Below, piece by piece: positions 13,671 to 22,100 of a stretch of 40,466 bases of DNA. The DNA is from Bacillota bacterium (GTDB lineage: Bacteria > Bacillota > UBA4882 > UBA8346): contig JAEYRN010000034.1 in the NCBI GenBank assembly GCA_023435565.1, forward strand, positions 1 through 40,466, written 5' to 3'. Both the position numbers and the translations under genes were made by a program. Position 1 is the stretch's first letter, and the number at the start of each line of letters is the position of its first letter. The notes under the pieces are model-generated. The model worked only from the letters and a program-made list of their open reading frames with translations, had not been told where the DNA came from and searched no databases.

Positions 13671-15017
13671 TTAAGAATTAGGCTCTAATAACAATGGCAA
13701 TTGAATAGTAAAAGTACTTCCCTCGCCTAATTTGCTTGCAACGGAGATAGTTCCCCCTAAAGCCTCGGTCAGTTCTTTAGCAATGGTTAAACCCAAACCA
13801 AAACCGCCGCTTTCCCGGTTACGCGAACGGTCGGTCCGATAAAAACGCTCAAAAATAAATGGCAAATCAGTATCGGAGATCCCGACGCCTTGATCGGAAA
13901 CTTGAATAATTGCCGCGCCTTCTCTGTTATCTAAGGTGAGCCGGACGCTTCCTCCCGAAGGCGAATATTTTAGGGCGTTAGATAATAGGTTGTCCAAAAT
14001 CTTAGCCAAAGCTTCACGATCCGTTTCAACCGTACCCGGTTTAAGCTCCATATATTTAAGGTTTAAATTATTGGCGTTAAATAACGGTTCTAACCTTTGG
14101 ACCGTTTCGCTTAGGAAAGGAGAGAGATCCAACGGTTTTAACAAGAAATTATAGATCGCCTTATCGGAAAGGGCAATTTCCTGAAGGCCGTCAATTAGTA
14201 AGGTTAACCGGTTGACTTCTTCCAATACCGATTCTAAATTTTCCTTGGTAGGCTGGATAACTTGGTCGACCATTCCTTCGAGATGACTTCGTACCGTTGC
14301 CAAAGGGGTACGGAGGTCGTGGGCCACATCGGCAGTCATCTTTTTGCGTAATTTCTCCAAGATGGATAAACGTTCCGCCAATTGATTAAGACTAAGGCCT
14401 AACTCACCCAATTCATCCTCGGGTATTTTATGGACCTTGGTTTCCAAGTTACCCGAAGTCATATTCTTCGCCGTTTGACTCATTTCCATGATTGGAGCGG
14501 TAAATCTTCGGGCAAAAACAACTGCAACCATAAACGAGATAATCGAGGTTAGCAGCATAGTCAAAATAATGGAGCGGTTAATCGTGGACCTAAACATCTC
14601 GTCTTGGGTCGTTAAAATGTTTTGGAGAATATTCCGGCCAAAATAAGCAGTGCCAATAATAATCCCATTCAAATAGATGGGACGTGATTTCAGGGCAGGT
14701 TCATCCTGGTGGGCCCTCCCGGAGCGGGTGATGATAACAATGTTGCCTTCATGGTCGGTAACATACCGTAAATTACCCATAAAAGCGGCCCTTCCGATAT
14801 TTAAACTTCGGGGAAAGTTTGACCAACCCTCGTATTCGCGGTATAGTTCCGCTAGGGTGTTAACTATTTGCTGTTGGCGAAATTCTTCGGCTTGGTTTAA
14901 ATAATTTTGAAATTGATAGTTTAGGGAAATATTGATAATTAAGCCGGAGATCAAAATACTTCCCAATGATACCAATAAGATAACCAGGGTAAGTTTTTTT
15001 AAAATCGGCGATTTCAA
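13671..15017 (-). CDS. Sensor histidine kinase, HAMP type, 448 aa
   Basis: TM1 (about 10-30) and TM2 (about 149-168) enclose an extracytoplasmic sensor of about 115 residues. HAMP follows (about 170-222), then HisKA with ADVAHDLRTPLA (phospho-acceptor H233) and a HATPase domain with DNLLSNALKYS (N box), DQGVGISD (G1) and GFGLGLTI (G2). All catalytic motifs are intact. It overlaps the response regulator by four bases (ATGA), so the two are translationally coupled. The pair is divergent from a Spy/CpxP-like gene, which suggests envelope or metal stress sensing, as in Cpx- or Zra-like systems. This is inference from context. Confidence 0.95.
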   Translation of the reverse strand: MKSPILKKLTLVILLVSLGSILISGLIINISLNYQFQNYLNQAEEFRQQQIVNTLAELYREYEGWSNFPRSLNIGRAAFMGNLRYVTDHEGNIVIITRSGRAHQDEPALKSRPIYLNGIIIGTAYFGRNILQNILTTQDEMFRSTINRSIILTMLLTSIISFMVAVVFARRFTAPIMEMSQTAKNMTSGNLETKVHKIPEDELGELGLSLNQLAERLSILEKLRKKMTADVAHDLRTPLATVRSHLEGMVDQVIQPTKENLESVLEEVNRLTLLIDGLQEIALSDKAIYNFLLKPLDLSPFLSETVQRLEPLFNANNLNLKYMELKPGTVETDREALAKILDNLLSNALKYSPSGGSVRLTLDNREGAAIIQVSDQGVGISDTDLPFIFERFYRTDRSRNRESGGFGLGLTIAKELTEALGGTISVASKLGEGSTFTIQLPLLLEPNS

Positions 15018-15709
15018 TCCCTGGCCCCCCCAAATTTGTAACCCACCCCGAAGACGGTAAGGATATATTGTGGTTTTTCGGGGTTGGCCTCGATTTTCTG
15101 GCGTAAATTTTTGATATGACTGTCGATAGTCCGATCGTAACCTTCGAAACTATTACCTTGGACTCTTTCCAGTAATTGTCCCCTGCTAAAAACTTGTCCC
15201 GGAGTCTGGGACAACAGGACCAACATTCTAAATTCAGTCGGTGTAAGGTTAATTAGTTTTTGGTTCCGGTATACTTCGTATTTGTTAGTATCGATAATCA
15301 GGTTGCCTTGATTAAAAGAATAGGCGGTAACTGAAATGGTTTGAGAAACGTTGCGCCTCCGCAACTGAGCCTGGACTCTGGCCACCAATTCCCGGGGGCT
15401 AAAGGGTTTGGTCAGGTAATCGTCAGCGCCGATATTAAGACCGAAGATGCGTTGGTCTTCGGAGGTTTTAGCCGATAAAATTATTACGGAAACATCCGAA
15501 ACTTGGCGTACTTCCGTTAAAAGCTGTTCTCCGGAGAGCCCGGGAAGCATGAGATCGAGAATGATCAAATCCGGATTTAATTGTTTTGCTTGGTCAAGAC
15601 CACGGCGTCCATCGATGGCTGTATAGACTTGATAGCCTTCTTTTTTAAGGTAGGCTTCAATGATTTGAAGTATTTTTAGCTCGTCTTCAATTACCAGAAT
15701 TTTAGCCAT
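15014..15709 (-). CDS. OmpR/PhoB-family response regulator, 231 aa
   Basis: The receiver domain (1-120) has the acidic pair in IEDE, phospho-acceptor D52 in ILDLMLPG, and the conserved Lys in DYLTKPFSP. The winged-helix DNA-binding domain (about 130-228) includes LTPTEFRML and DSHIKNLRQKI. It is the first gene of the two-gene operon with the histidine kinase. Its promoter must lie in the 500-bp spacer to 16222, which is filled by a structured repeat element. The divergent Spy-like gene is a likely target. Confidence 0.95.
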   Translation of the reverse strand: MAKILVIEDELKILQIIEAYLKKEGYQVYTAIDGRRGLDQAKQLNPDLIILDLMLPGLSGEQLLTEVRQVSDVSVIILSAKTSEDQRIFGLNIGADDYLTKPFSPRELVARVQAQLRRRNVSQTISVTAYSFNQGNLIIDTNKYEVYRNQKLINLTPTEFRMLVLLSQTPGQVFSRGQLLERVQGNSFEGYDRTIDSHIKNLRQKIEANPEKPQYILTVFGVGYKFGGARD

Positions 15710-15800
15710 TAAATCTACCTCATATATCGCTCTCTTTAGGTTGCAGTGTCTTTACGTTATTAGTGAATTAAATTCGGTATATTCAAAGTTTCTCCTTTTT

Positions 15801-16076
15801 TTGTAGATAGTCGTCCACGTCAATCTCCGATTGACACAAGCAAAACAATGAAAATATTGACTATATAAGTTAATTTAAATACCAACTATATCATCACATC
15901 CCTAAAGCCGGATGTGATGGAAATCAATGAGTTTAAATTAACTTATTACAGCTGTAATAGGATGAAGTAAACCCTTTTTAATGTATTTGCATTTGGCATT
16001 AAGAATGCAAATCTTAAAATGGAAATTCACTTCATCCTATATGGATCGACAAGCATCGATAGCCTTTTCTAAGTAG
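15801..16076. repeat. Structured dispersed element, copy 2, with nested-palindrome insert
   Basis: The left half (15806-15835) carries hairpin A as GTCAAT/ATTGAC; the right half (16042-16076) carries hairpin B and ends TTTTCTAAGTAG. Compared with copy 1 at 8845, the C-G pair in hairpin A has become T-A, a compensatory change. Between the halves is an extra segment of about 180 bases flanked by CTATAT (15861-15866 and 16037-16042). Inside it, ATAAGTTAATTTAAA (15865-15879) pairs with 15932-15946 around an inner 10-bp stem (15892-15919), and ATAGGATGAAGT (15957-15968) pairs with 16029-16040 around an inner 9-bp stem (15985-16012). No ORF is present. Confidence 0.7.
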
Positions 16077-16221
16077 GTCAAAAATCTCCACAAAATCTCC
16101 ATATCTTTTTCATGCTGGTTTCAAATATTGGGAGTAAACTTAAGACAAAGATAAGGAGGTGGTTGAGACCGGAAGTGGTTAGCAACATTTTTATCTATAA
16201 AAATATGAAAGGATGATTCGA

Positions 16222-16698
16222 ATGAAAAAAGGGTTATTGACAACTATTATAGCATTGATATTGGTAGCAGCGGTTTCCATATCAGCCTTCGCTTTTGGCG
16301 GGCGTGGAAATGGGCCGAACCAAGGGGGATTTCACCGATTTTTTGATGGTCTTGACCTAACTCCGGATCAAGAGCTAAAACTATTGGAGATCAGACAAAA
16401 TTTTCAAAAGGAGACTCAGCCGTTACGGTTTGAAATCCAAAAGAAACAACTTGAACTTCGTCAATTATGGTCTGCCAAATCATTGAACCAGAACGCGATT
16501 GAAGCCAAAGAGAAGGAAATTAGCGGCCTTCGAGTGCAGATGGTTAATAAAGCCCGGGTAATGCGGGAAAAGATGGACAAAGTCCTTACCGCCGAACAAC
16601 GCAAGAAATTGGAAGAATCCGGTTTTAATTGCAATCCGGGTTCCGGAAGAAAGGGACGCCGCGGTGCAGGAAAAAGGGGCGGCTCTTTCGGAGCTTAA
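16222..16698 (+). CDS. Spy/CpxP-like exported protein, 158 aa
   Basis: A signal peptide (MKKGLLTTIIALILVAAVSI, then SAFAF) precedes a helical domain with two LTxxQ-type motifs, LTPDQELKLLEIR and LTAEQRKKLEE, which define the Spy/CpxP/ZraP group. The tail is Gly/Arg-rich. Family members are extracytoplasmic chaperones or metal-linked stress proteins that feed back on a two-component system. An OmpR/EnvZ-type pair lies divergently upstream. The ATG at 16222 has AAAGG nine bases before it; an upstream ATG (16213) abuts that site, so I rejected it. A strong terminator follows. Confidence 0.85.
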   Translation: MKKGLLTTIIALILVAAVSISAFAFGGRGNGPNQGGFHRFFDGLDLTPDQELKLLEIRQNFQKETQPLRFEIQKKQLELRQLWSAKSLNQNAIEAKEKEISGLRVQMVNKARVMREKMDKVLTAEQRKKLEESGFNCNPGSGRKGRRGAGKRGGSFGA

Positions 16699-16724
16699 AG
16701 GTACGGATATCGGTTTTAAATAAT

Positions 16725-16754
16725 ACCCTGTAGTGAAATTACTACAGGGTTTTC
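16725..16754 (+). terminator. Rho-independent terminator
   Basis: The perfect 10-bp stem ACCCTGTAGT (16725-16734) / ACTACAGGGT (16741-16750), loop GAAATT, is followed by TTTCT. It ends the Spy-like transcript. Confidence 0.9.
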
Positions 16755-16866
16755 TAATTATGGCGCACTTAAAAGAATAAATAAGGTTAATTGCTAAAGG
16801 ATATATAGTTATCGGGTTGAATTGATTAATTATAGTTTTCAACTTATCATAATGGAGGTAATTGGG

Positions 16867-17583
16867 ATGAAAATTGCAGTCTTCTCCGATATACACGGTA
16901 ATGCCATCGCCTTAGAAGCGGTATTAAAGGATATTGACACTCGCAACATTGACCTCATCTTTTGCGGCGGCGACTTGGTCGGCTATGGAGCTTATCCCAA
17001 TGAAGTGATAAGTTTGATCCGGAAATACAGGATCCCGACGATCATGGGGAACTATGACGATGGGGTAGGGTTCAATAAAGCCGATTGCGGCTGCGCTTAT
17101 ACCGACCCCCAAATGCAAGAATTGGGGCGGATTTCTTTAGAATGGACCAAAAAACAGGTTAACTTTGAAAACCGTTCTTTTTTACGCAGTCTATTGGAGA
17201 GAATCCAATTTACCGCCTGCGGCAATAAGATTCTAATCGTCCATGGCAGCCCCCGTCAAATAAATGAATACCTCTATGCCGATCGGCCCGAAGAGTCGGT
17301 GTTAAGATTATTTAATAACGAGAACGTGGATATTATTATTTGTGGGCATACCCATTTACCATATACCAGAGTTATGGATTCCAAGTATTTGATCAATGTC
17401 GGCAGTGTCGGAAAGCCAAAGGACGGGGACCAGCGGGCAGCTTATACGGTGATTAAACTGACCGAGAGTTCATTAGAAACCGAGGTTATCAGGGTTAAAT
17501 ATGATGCGGAACGGATGGCCCAGGCGATCGAAACCTCGGGATTGCCAAGAGAATTTGCTATGGGGCTTAGGAATGGGATGTAA
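16867..17583 (+). CDS. Metallophosphoesterase, YfcE/MJ0936-like, 238 aa
   Basis: The metal-binding motifs appear in order: FSDIHGN (8-12), GGDLVGYG, MGNYDDG, IVHGSP and CGHTHLPY. This is the calcineurin-like fold of the YfcE/MJ0936 group, which are cytosolic phosphodiesterases with broad activity in vitro. The natural substrate is not evident. The ATG at 16867 has GGAGG eight bases upstream; a longer frame starting at 16822 lacks such a site and adds residues not typical of the family. It has no operon partner. Confidence 0.88.
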   Translation: MKIAVFSDIHGNAIALEAVLKDIDTRNIDLIFCGGDLVGYGAYPNEVISLIRKYRIPTIMGNYDDGVGFNKADCGCAYTDPQMQELGRISLEWTKKQVNFENRSFLRSLLERIQFTACGNKILIVHGSPRQINEYLYADRPEESVLRLFNNENVDIIICGHTHLPYTRVMDSKYLINVGSVGKPKDGDQRAAYTVIKLTESSLETEVIRVKYDAERMAQAIETSGLPREFAMGLRNGM

Positions 17584-17665
17584 TTGATTATCAGCTGATA
17601 TACTTTTAATTGATCAAGATCCATTATATTAATCTTATAGAATTAAATGGAATAGGATTCCACTA

Positions 17666-17694
17666 TTGACAACGGTTATATATTATGATAAAAT
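17666..17694 (+). promoter_or_regulatory. SigA-type promoter with a long leader
   Basis: TTGACA (17666-17671), a 17-base spacer and TAAAAT (17689-17694) form a strong promoter. It lies about 265 bases before the GreA/B-like start, so the transcript has a long untranslated leader. Confidence 0.8.
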
Positions 17695-17723
17695 ATTTCC
17701 AAACAATATAACATCAATGTGAT

Positions 17724-17890
17724 AATATCTTCGAAGGAATATTTCGTCTTAAAATGAAATGTCCTTACCTTTTAATTGAGCGAGTTTCATGATCAGGGAA
17801 TTATGAATCCTCTTACTTAGGTAAAGACAAGAAGATATTCAACGATTAAGGGACATTAGTCAATGGACTATATGTCCTTGTGTTTTATTA
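17724..17890 (+). promoter_or_regulatory. Structured leader / possible attenuator of the GreA-like gene
   Basis: AATATCTTC (17724-17732) and GAAGATATT (17831-17839) form a perfect 9-bp helix closing a region of about 100 bases. It is followed directly by a hairpin: GGACAT-TAGTC (17851-17861) pairs with GACTA-T-ATGTCC (17866-17877) around AATG, then a T-rich GTGTTTTATT. The same AAGGGACAT strand (17848-17856) can alternatively pair with an earlier ATGTCCTT (17759-17766). Mutually exclusive pairings of this kind are typical of attenuators and riboswitches. I do not recognise a known class. Confidence 0.4.
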
Positions 17891-17959
17891 TTGGTACTTT
17901 TACATTAAATGGTTATATCCGGGAAGTTTCAAAATACTGCTTTACGAAAGGAGTTATCA

Positions 17960-18448
17960 ATGAACCAACCCATTTTTTTAACAAAAAAAGCCTTTGACTC
18001 GTTGCTTGCTAACTTAATTGATCTAGAGGAAGGGATCAATGAGATCATTGATGTCTTCTTCCGGGAAAAATCAAAAGAAACTGAAAATTTGAAGCGGGTT
18101 TTAAGTGATTATATTCAACGGTTGGATACCATGATTAATCAAGTCAAAATCGATGCGGCTGCTGATAATACTTTTCCTTACGCGGTTATTGGTAGTGAAG
18201 TGATTGTTGAGGATTTGGGGGGGAAGGAAACTTACAATTACAAGTTGGTCTCACCGCTTAAGAGCAAAATCGATTTGCATGAAATTTCTTTTCTATCACC
18301 GATGGGAAAAGCGATGCTTCAAAAAAAAGTGAACGATATATTTGTTGTTGAGGCCCCGGGGGGGAATTTTGATTATAAAATCCTAGCAGTAAAAATTGCC
18401 GATAATTGTAATCAATTTGATTCAAGTAAATTGCATAGAGTTCTATGA
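17960..18448 (+). CDS. GreA/GreB-family transcription factor-like protein, 162 aa
   Basis: The N-terminal part (1-75) is helical, with many charged residues, like the GreA coiled coil. The C-terminal part has the GreA/GreB FKBP-like signature: VIGSEVIVEDL, YNYKLVSP, EISFLSPMGKAML and VNDIFVVEAPGGNFDYKI. Gre factors bind the RNA polymerase secondary channel and rescue backtracked complexes. The sequence is diverged, so it may be a paralogue of the housekeeping GreA or an Rnk/CarD-like anti-Gre factor. The ATG at 17960 has an AAAGGAG site; the earlier in-frame ATG at 17909 does not. It has its own promoter and a structured leader and converges on the PPTase gene with an 18-base gap. Confidence 0.75.
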   Translation: MNQPIFLTKKAFDSLLANLIDLEEGINEIIDVFFREKSKETENLKRVLSDYIQRLDTMINQVKIDAAADNTFPYAVIGSEVIVEDLGGKETYNYKLVSPLKSKIDLHEISFLSPMGKAMLQKKVNDIFVVEAPGGNFDYKILAVKIADNCNQFDSSKLHRVL

Positions 18449-18466
18449 TAAAAGTTAATTATTTAG

Positions 18467-19174
18467 TTAGGGTTCGTCCTGAACCGCAATAGAGCAACAA
18501 TAATTAATAAGATTGGCTGATTTTAAATGGATCCGGGAAGCGGGATTTTCACCCCAAAGTAGACAATCATTAGTGGTATCGATTTGCCTGAAATCCATTT
18601 TCAAACCTAATTTCAGCAATTTCGACACCGCTTCTTTTCGTGTCCAATATTTAATAGCTTGGCAATGGTAATCTGCGGTTCCTTCATACTCCACTAGGCT
18701 GTTAATCTCATTAGGATGAAAATAATGATTAATCAAGGAACCGCTTAATTCCATCACCTTTTCCAAGTCGACACCGATGGCACCGTCGAAAACAACTCCG
18801 ATGCAATAGGGAAAAGAATGGGTTATTGATATCCGAAGAGCGGGAAATTGGGCCAGATACGGAACGGAGTTTTCCGAGCTCAAAACATCGATCCGGTTTA
18901 AATTCGGAAATTGCTCCCGCAACCGATTATCTTTTAGTAATGCCGTTTTAATCGCATAGCGTCCAGCCAGCCACTGTAGTTTCTTTTTGGGCATGGCGAA
19001 CCCCTCAAAACGCTCTAATTCCGAATTTGATAAGATTGAGCCAAGTTCAGCCCAGTCATGACTCAAAAGCCGGAAGAACCGTCGCATATCAACTACTGCG
19101 TAATCAAACCCGAATGTTCGGGCAGACTCATCTAAAACCTGTTCCAACAAACGGTGGGTTTGATCCGAAACCAT
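18467..19174 (-). CDS. Sfp-type 4'-phosphopantetheinyl transferase, 235 aa
   Basis: The characteristic blocks are present: WLAGRYAIKTALL, SITHSFPYCIGVVFDGAIGVDLEKV with the metal-binding Asp, and IKYWTRKEAVSKLLKLGL with the W-x2-KE-x3-K motif. Such enzymes transfer phosphopantetheine from CoA to a carrier-protein Ser. It is the last gene of the biosynthetic operon and follows the synthase stop directly. I chose the ATG at 19174, preceded by GGAG at normal spacing; a GTG at 19186 abuts the synthase stop and lacks a good site. Its presence shows that carrier domains in the operon are meant to be activated, which makes the Thr residues in the synthase carrier domains more puzzling. Confidence 0.9.
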   Translation of the reverse strand: MVSDQTHRLLEQVLDESARTFGFDYAVVDMRRFFRLLSHDWAELGSILSNSELERFEGFAMPKKKLQWLAGRYAIKTALLKDNRLREQFPNLNRIDVLSSENSVPYLAQFPALRISITHSFPYCIGVVFDGAIGVDLEKVMELSGSLINHYFHPNEINSLVEYEGTADYHCQAIKYWTRKEAVSKLLKLGLKMDFRQIDTTNDCLLWGENPASRIHLKSANLINYCCSIAVQDEP

Positions 19175-19186
19175 CTTTAACTCCAC

Positions 19187-22100
19187 TTAGAGATTGATCC
19201 TTTTTACCATGACATTCTTGGCATAAGAACAAATTTCGCCATCAGCGCCGAGCATAATTAGATGATAGATGCCGGTTTCTGCTTGGTATCCGGTTAATCG
19301 GGCAATGATTTTCAAAGTCTCTACTTGACGTGGGACTCGGATAACGCCGATTTCTTCGGCATACATCGGCAAATGAATTCGATCCCACCGGCTAAGAGCA
19401 TGGATAGCGGCGGCTTGGAAAAGGGTATCCATTAAGCATGGATTGATTAGCAAATTTTTCAATTGATATTTTTCATTCTCAAGTTGTTCCTTTGGCAAGT
19501 TATAAGTATACACCAAAGAGTCCTCATTAAAAGCGATTGTATTGTTGGTATTACCGTATTCATCGACGAATAAAGGTCCGAAATTGATGTTGTTGTTAAA
19601 TTGCCATTTAGGATTGGCATTAAATTGCCGCCAGGACATTTCAGTAAATTTTTCATGGATTGAGCAGCTGTATTGGAGCATTGCTTTGAAATCTCCCGGT
19701 TCAGCGTTGACCAGCATTTCCGCATGGCGGATCAGTTTGGTCTCTCCTAATTTGGTTTGGAAATATGAATTAACAGTTAGCTCAAGGGTTTCAGAATCCG
19801 GCTCGGACTTGGCCGCCACGAATATTTCCCGGGATTGGTCGTGAAACAGTTTTAACGGGTTTAAGATTGACAACTTACGAAAAGAATATCGTTCCTTGGG
19901 ACCATATTTTAAGCGGTAATACTCGGCGCAAATCTCCATCATTCCAACGGCTGGTATCAACGGAGTAGCGCCTAACCGGTGGTGATCAAAGAGAGGATCC
20001 CTTTTAACGGAGATTACCTTATAAGCCTTTTCGATCTGCTTTCCTTTAACGGTTATCCAGTCAATCAACGGCGCCTCACGGACGGCGTTTTGCAAAACAT
20101 TACCGTTGATGAATCCCTTAAGACCCTTGCTGACGACCACCTCATAATGATTTAAATTATGAGTTAAGAAATTGACCATAGCCCGGACCCCTCGGTCGGG
20201 TTCAATCAGATTGATGCCCATCTCCTCGGAGTGGATTTTTACAAAATCGTTTCGCCAAGCCATGCCTAGGTCCTTCCAGCCCGACCAGGCGATACTTAAG
20301 GTATGAATGTGGGGGTAGTCGTTTTTAATCTTCCGAAGATAACCGGTTAGAAAACAATTGGCCGCGCAATAATCAAGCTGTGCTTCATTACCGAAACGGC
20401 CGGAAATTGATGAAAATCCGATTACTACTTTCAGCTGCTTCGGGTCGATTATTCGGAACAGATTGCAAATGCCTTCGGCTTTTACTGAAAATACTTCTTG
20501 AAATTCAGTCAAGCTTTTATCCGGGAGCAGATGGCTTTTTTCAACTCCCGCCCCATGAATCAGACCATGGATTGGGCCGTGTTTTTTAACCGCCGATTGG
20601 ACCGCGGCTCTCAAATCTTGATCAAATCTCACGTCACATGGCAAATATAAAACTTCACTACCGTTTGATTTAATCTTTTTCATCAACCGGTAGGCCGAAA
20701 CAGCTTTGATTATCTTCTCAAATTCCGTTTGTACCATAAGCGGCGTTAATTTGGAAGTGGTCTTTTTCAGCCGGTTGAGGATTTCGTCACGTTCCCGGTT
20801 TAGTTGTTTATCATCCATGGCTGCCAACTGGTCGATGTTTTCCGGTAGAACAGTACGTCCGATTAAGGTATATTTCCCTATGATTTGGTTGGAAAGGCCC
20901 AGGGCTATTTCCGCCGTAATCCCGTTGGCGCCGCCGGTGATTAGAAAATGGGGGTCCTTGGGTAATCTAAAGGGCTTGAATTCGGCTTGATCGAGTTCGT
21001 CAAGTTTGATGGTTTTGCGGGTTTTACCGGAGTATCCAATCTCAAAATCCTCGTCGCGGGCTTCAATTTCCCTGATTAACTTGGCGATGAGATTTTCAGT
21101 TAGTTCTTCTCCGAATGAGATATTGCAATCAACAATCTTGACTATCGCTTGGTCCCATTCTTTACGTAATCCTTTATAGAAACCGCAAAGGGCTCCGGAA
21201 TAAGGGTTAAGGATTGGGGCGGGTTGTTTGGCATAACCTAGTTCGCCATCCATTGAAACAGCGCATAAGATCCGTAGATCTGTACCGGAAAACTTGAAAT
21301 GAAGCTCCTTATAAAATTCGAACCTAGTTTTGCCATTCAAATCCAAAAGTTCTTTTTCAGCTTCCGCGGTCAATTTGGAAAACTCGAGAGGTCGTCCTAA
21401 GTCGGCGCAATCGATTAATGCCTCTACAGTTTGGTTCGAATGATTTTCGATCCAAGCTCGCATACTTTCGGGTGAAGTAGGTGTGCTGAACACATAGGTC
21501 TCAATATTGGTAGTATCCTTAGCAAGAAATGAAGCGATTTTAGAGACGGTTTCAGCATCGTTGCCGATAATCCAGACATTTTTCCCTTTAATCGAAAAAT
21601 CTTTCAGAGGCAGTTTGGCTCCAACCGCTACCGGGATCTGATAAGAAAGACCGTCTTGATCGGATTCGGCGTCTTCGGTGATTATCCGCTCCGAATCTAA
21701 AAGGATGGGTACGTTCAATAGTTGTTCTGTTGTTACCGGAGCATAACTTTGAGGGGAGCAGCTCTTAACGAAAGCGATTACCGCGCCAATGGTTTTGTAT
21801 TCGGAAATATTGACGGTTTGCTCATTACCCATACCGAAACGTTCACCTAGAATCGAAAAAATAGTGGCTTGTTTGACGGTGTCGATTCCCAGGTCGGCTT
21901 CCATTTCCATTTCAAGTTCCAACATTTCAGGAGGGTATTTGGTAACTTCCGCGATAATCTCAATAACTGCCGCTTCTGCCCCACCATCATTATTAAGAGT
22001 GAAGGACTCAAGTTTAGGTTGAGTTTCTTTCAAATCACTCACTAAACTAAGAGTGTTTTGATTTAACTTGCCAGCGTGTTCAACATCATGAAGAGCATTT

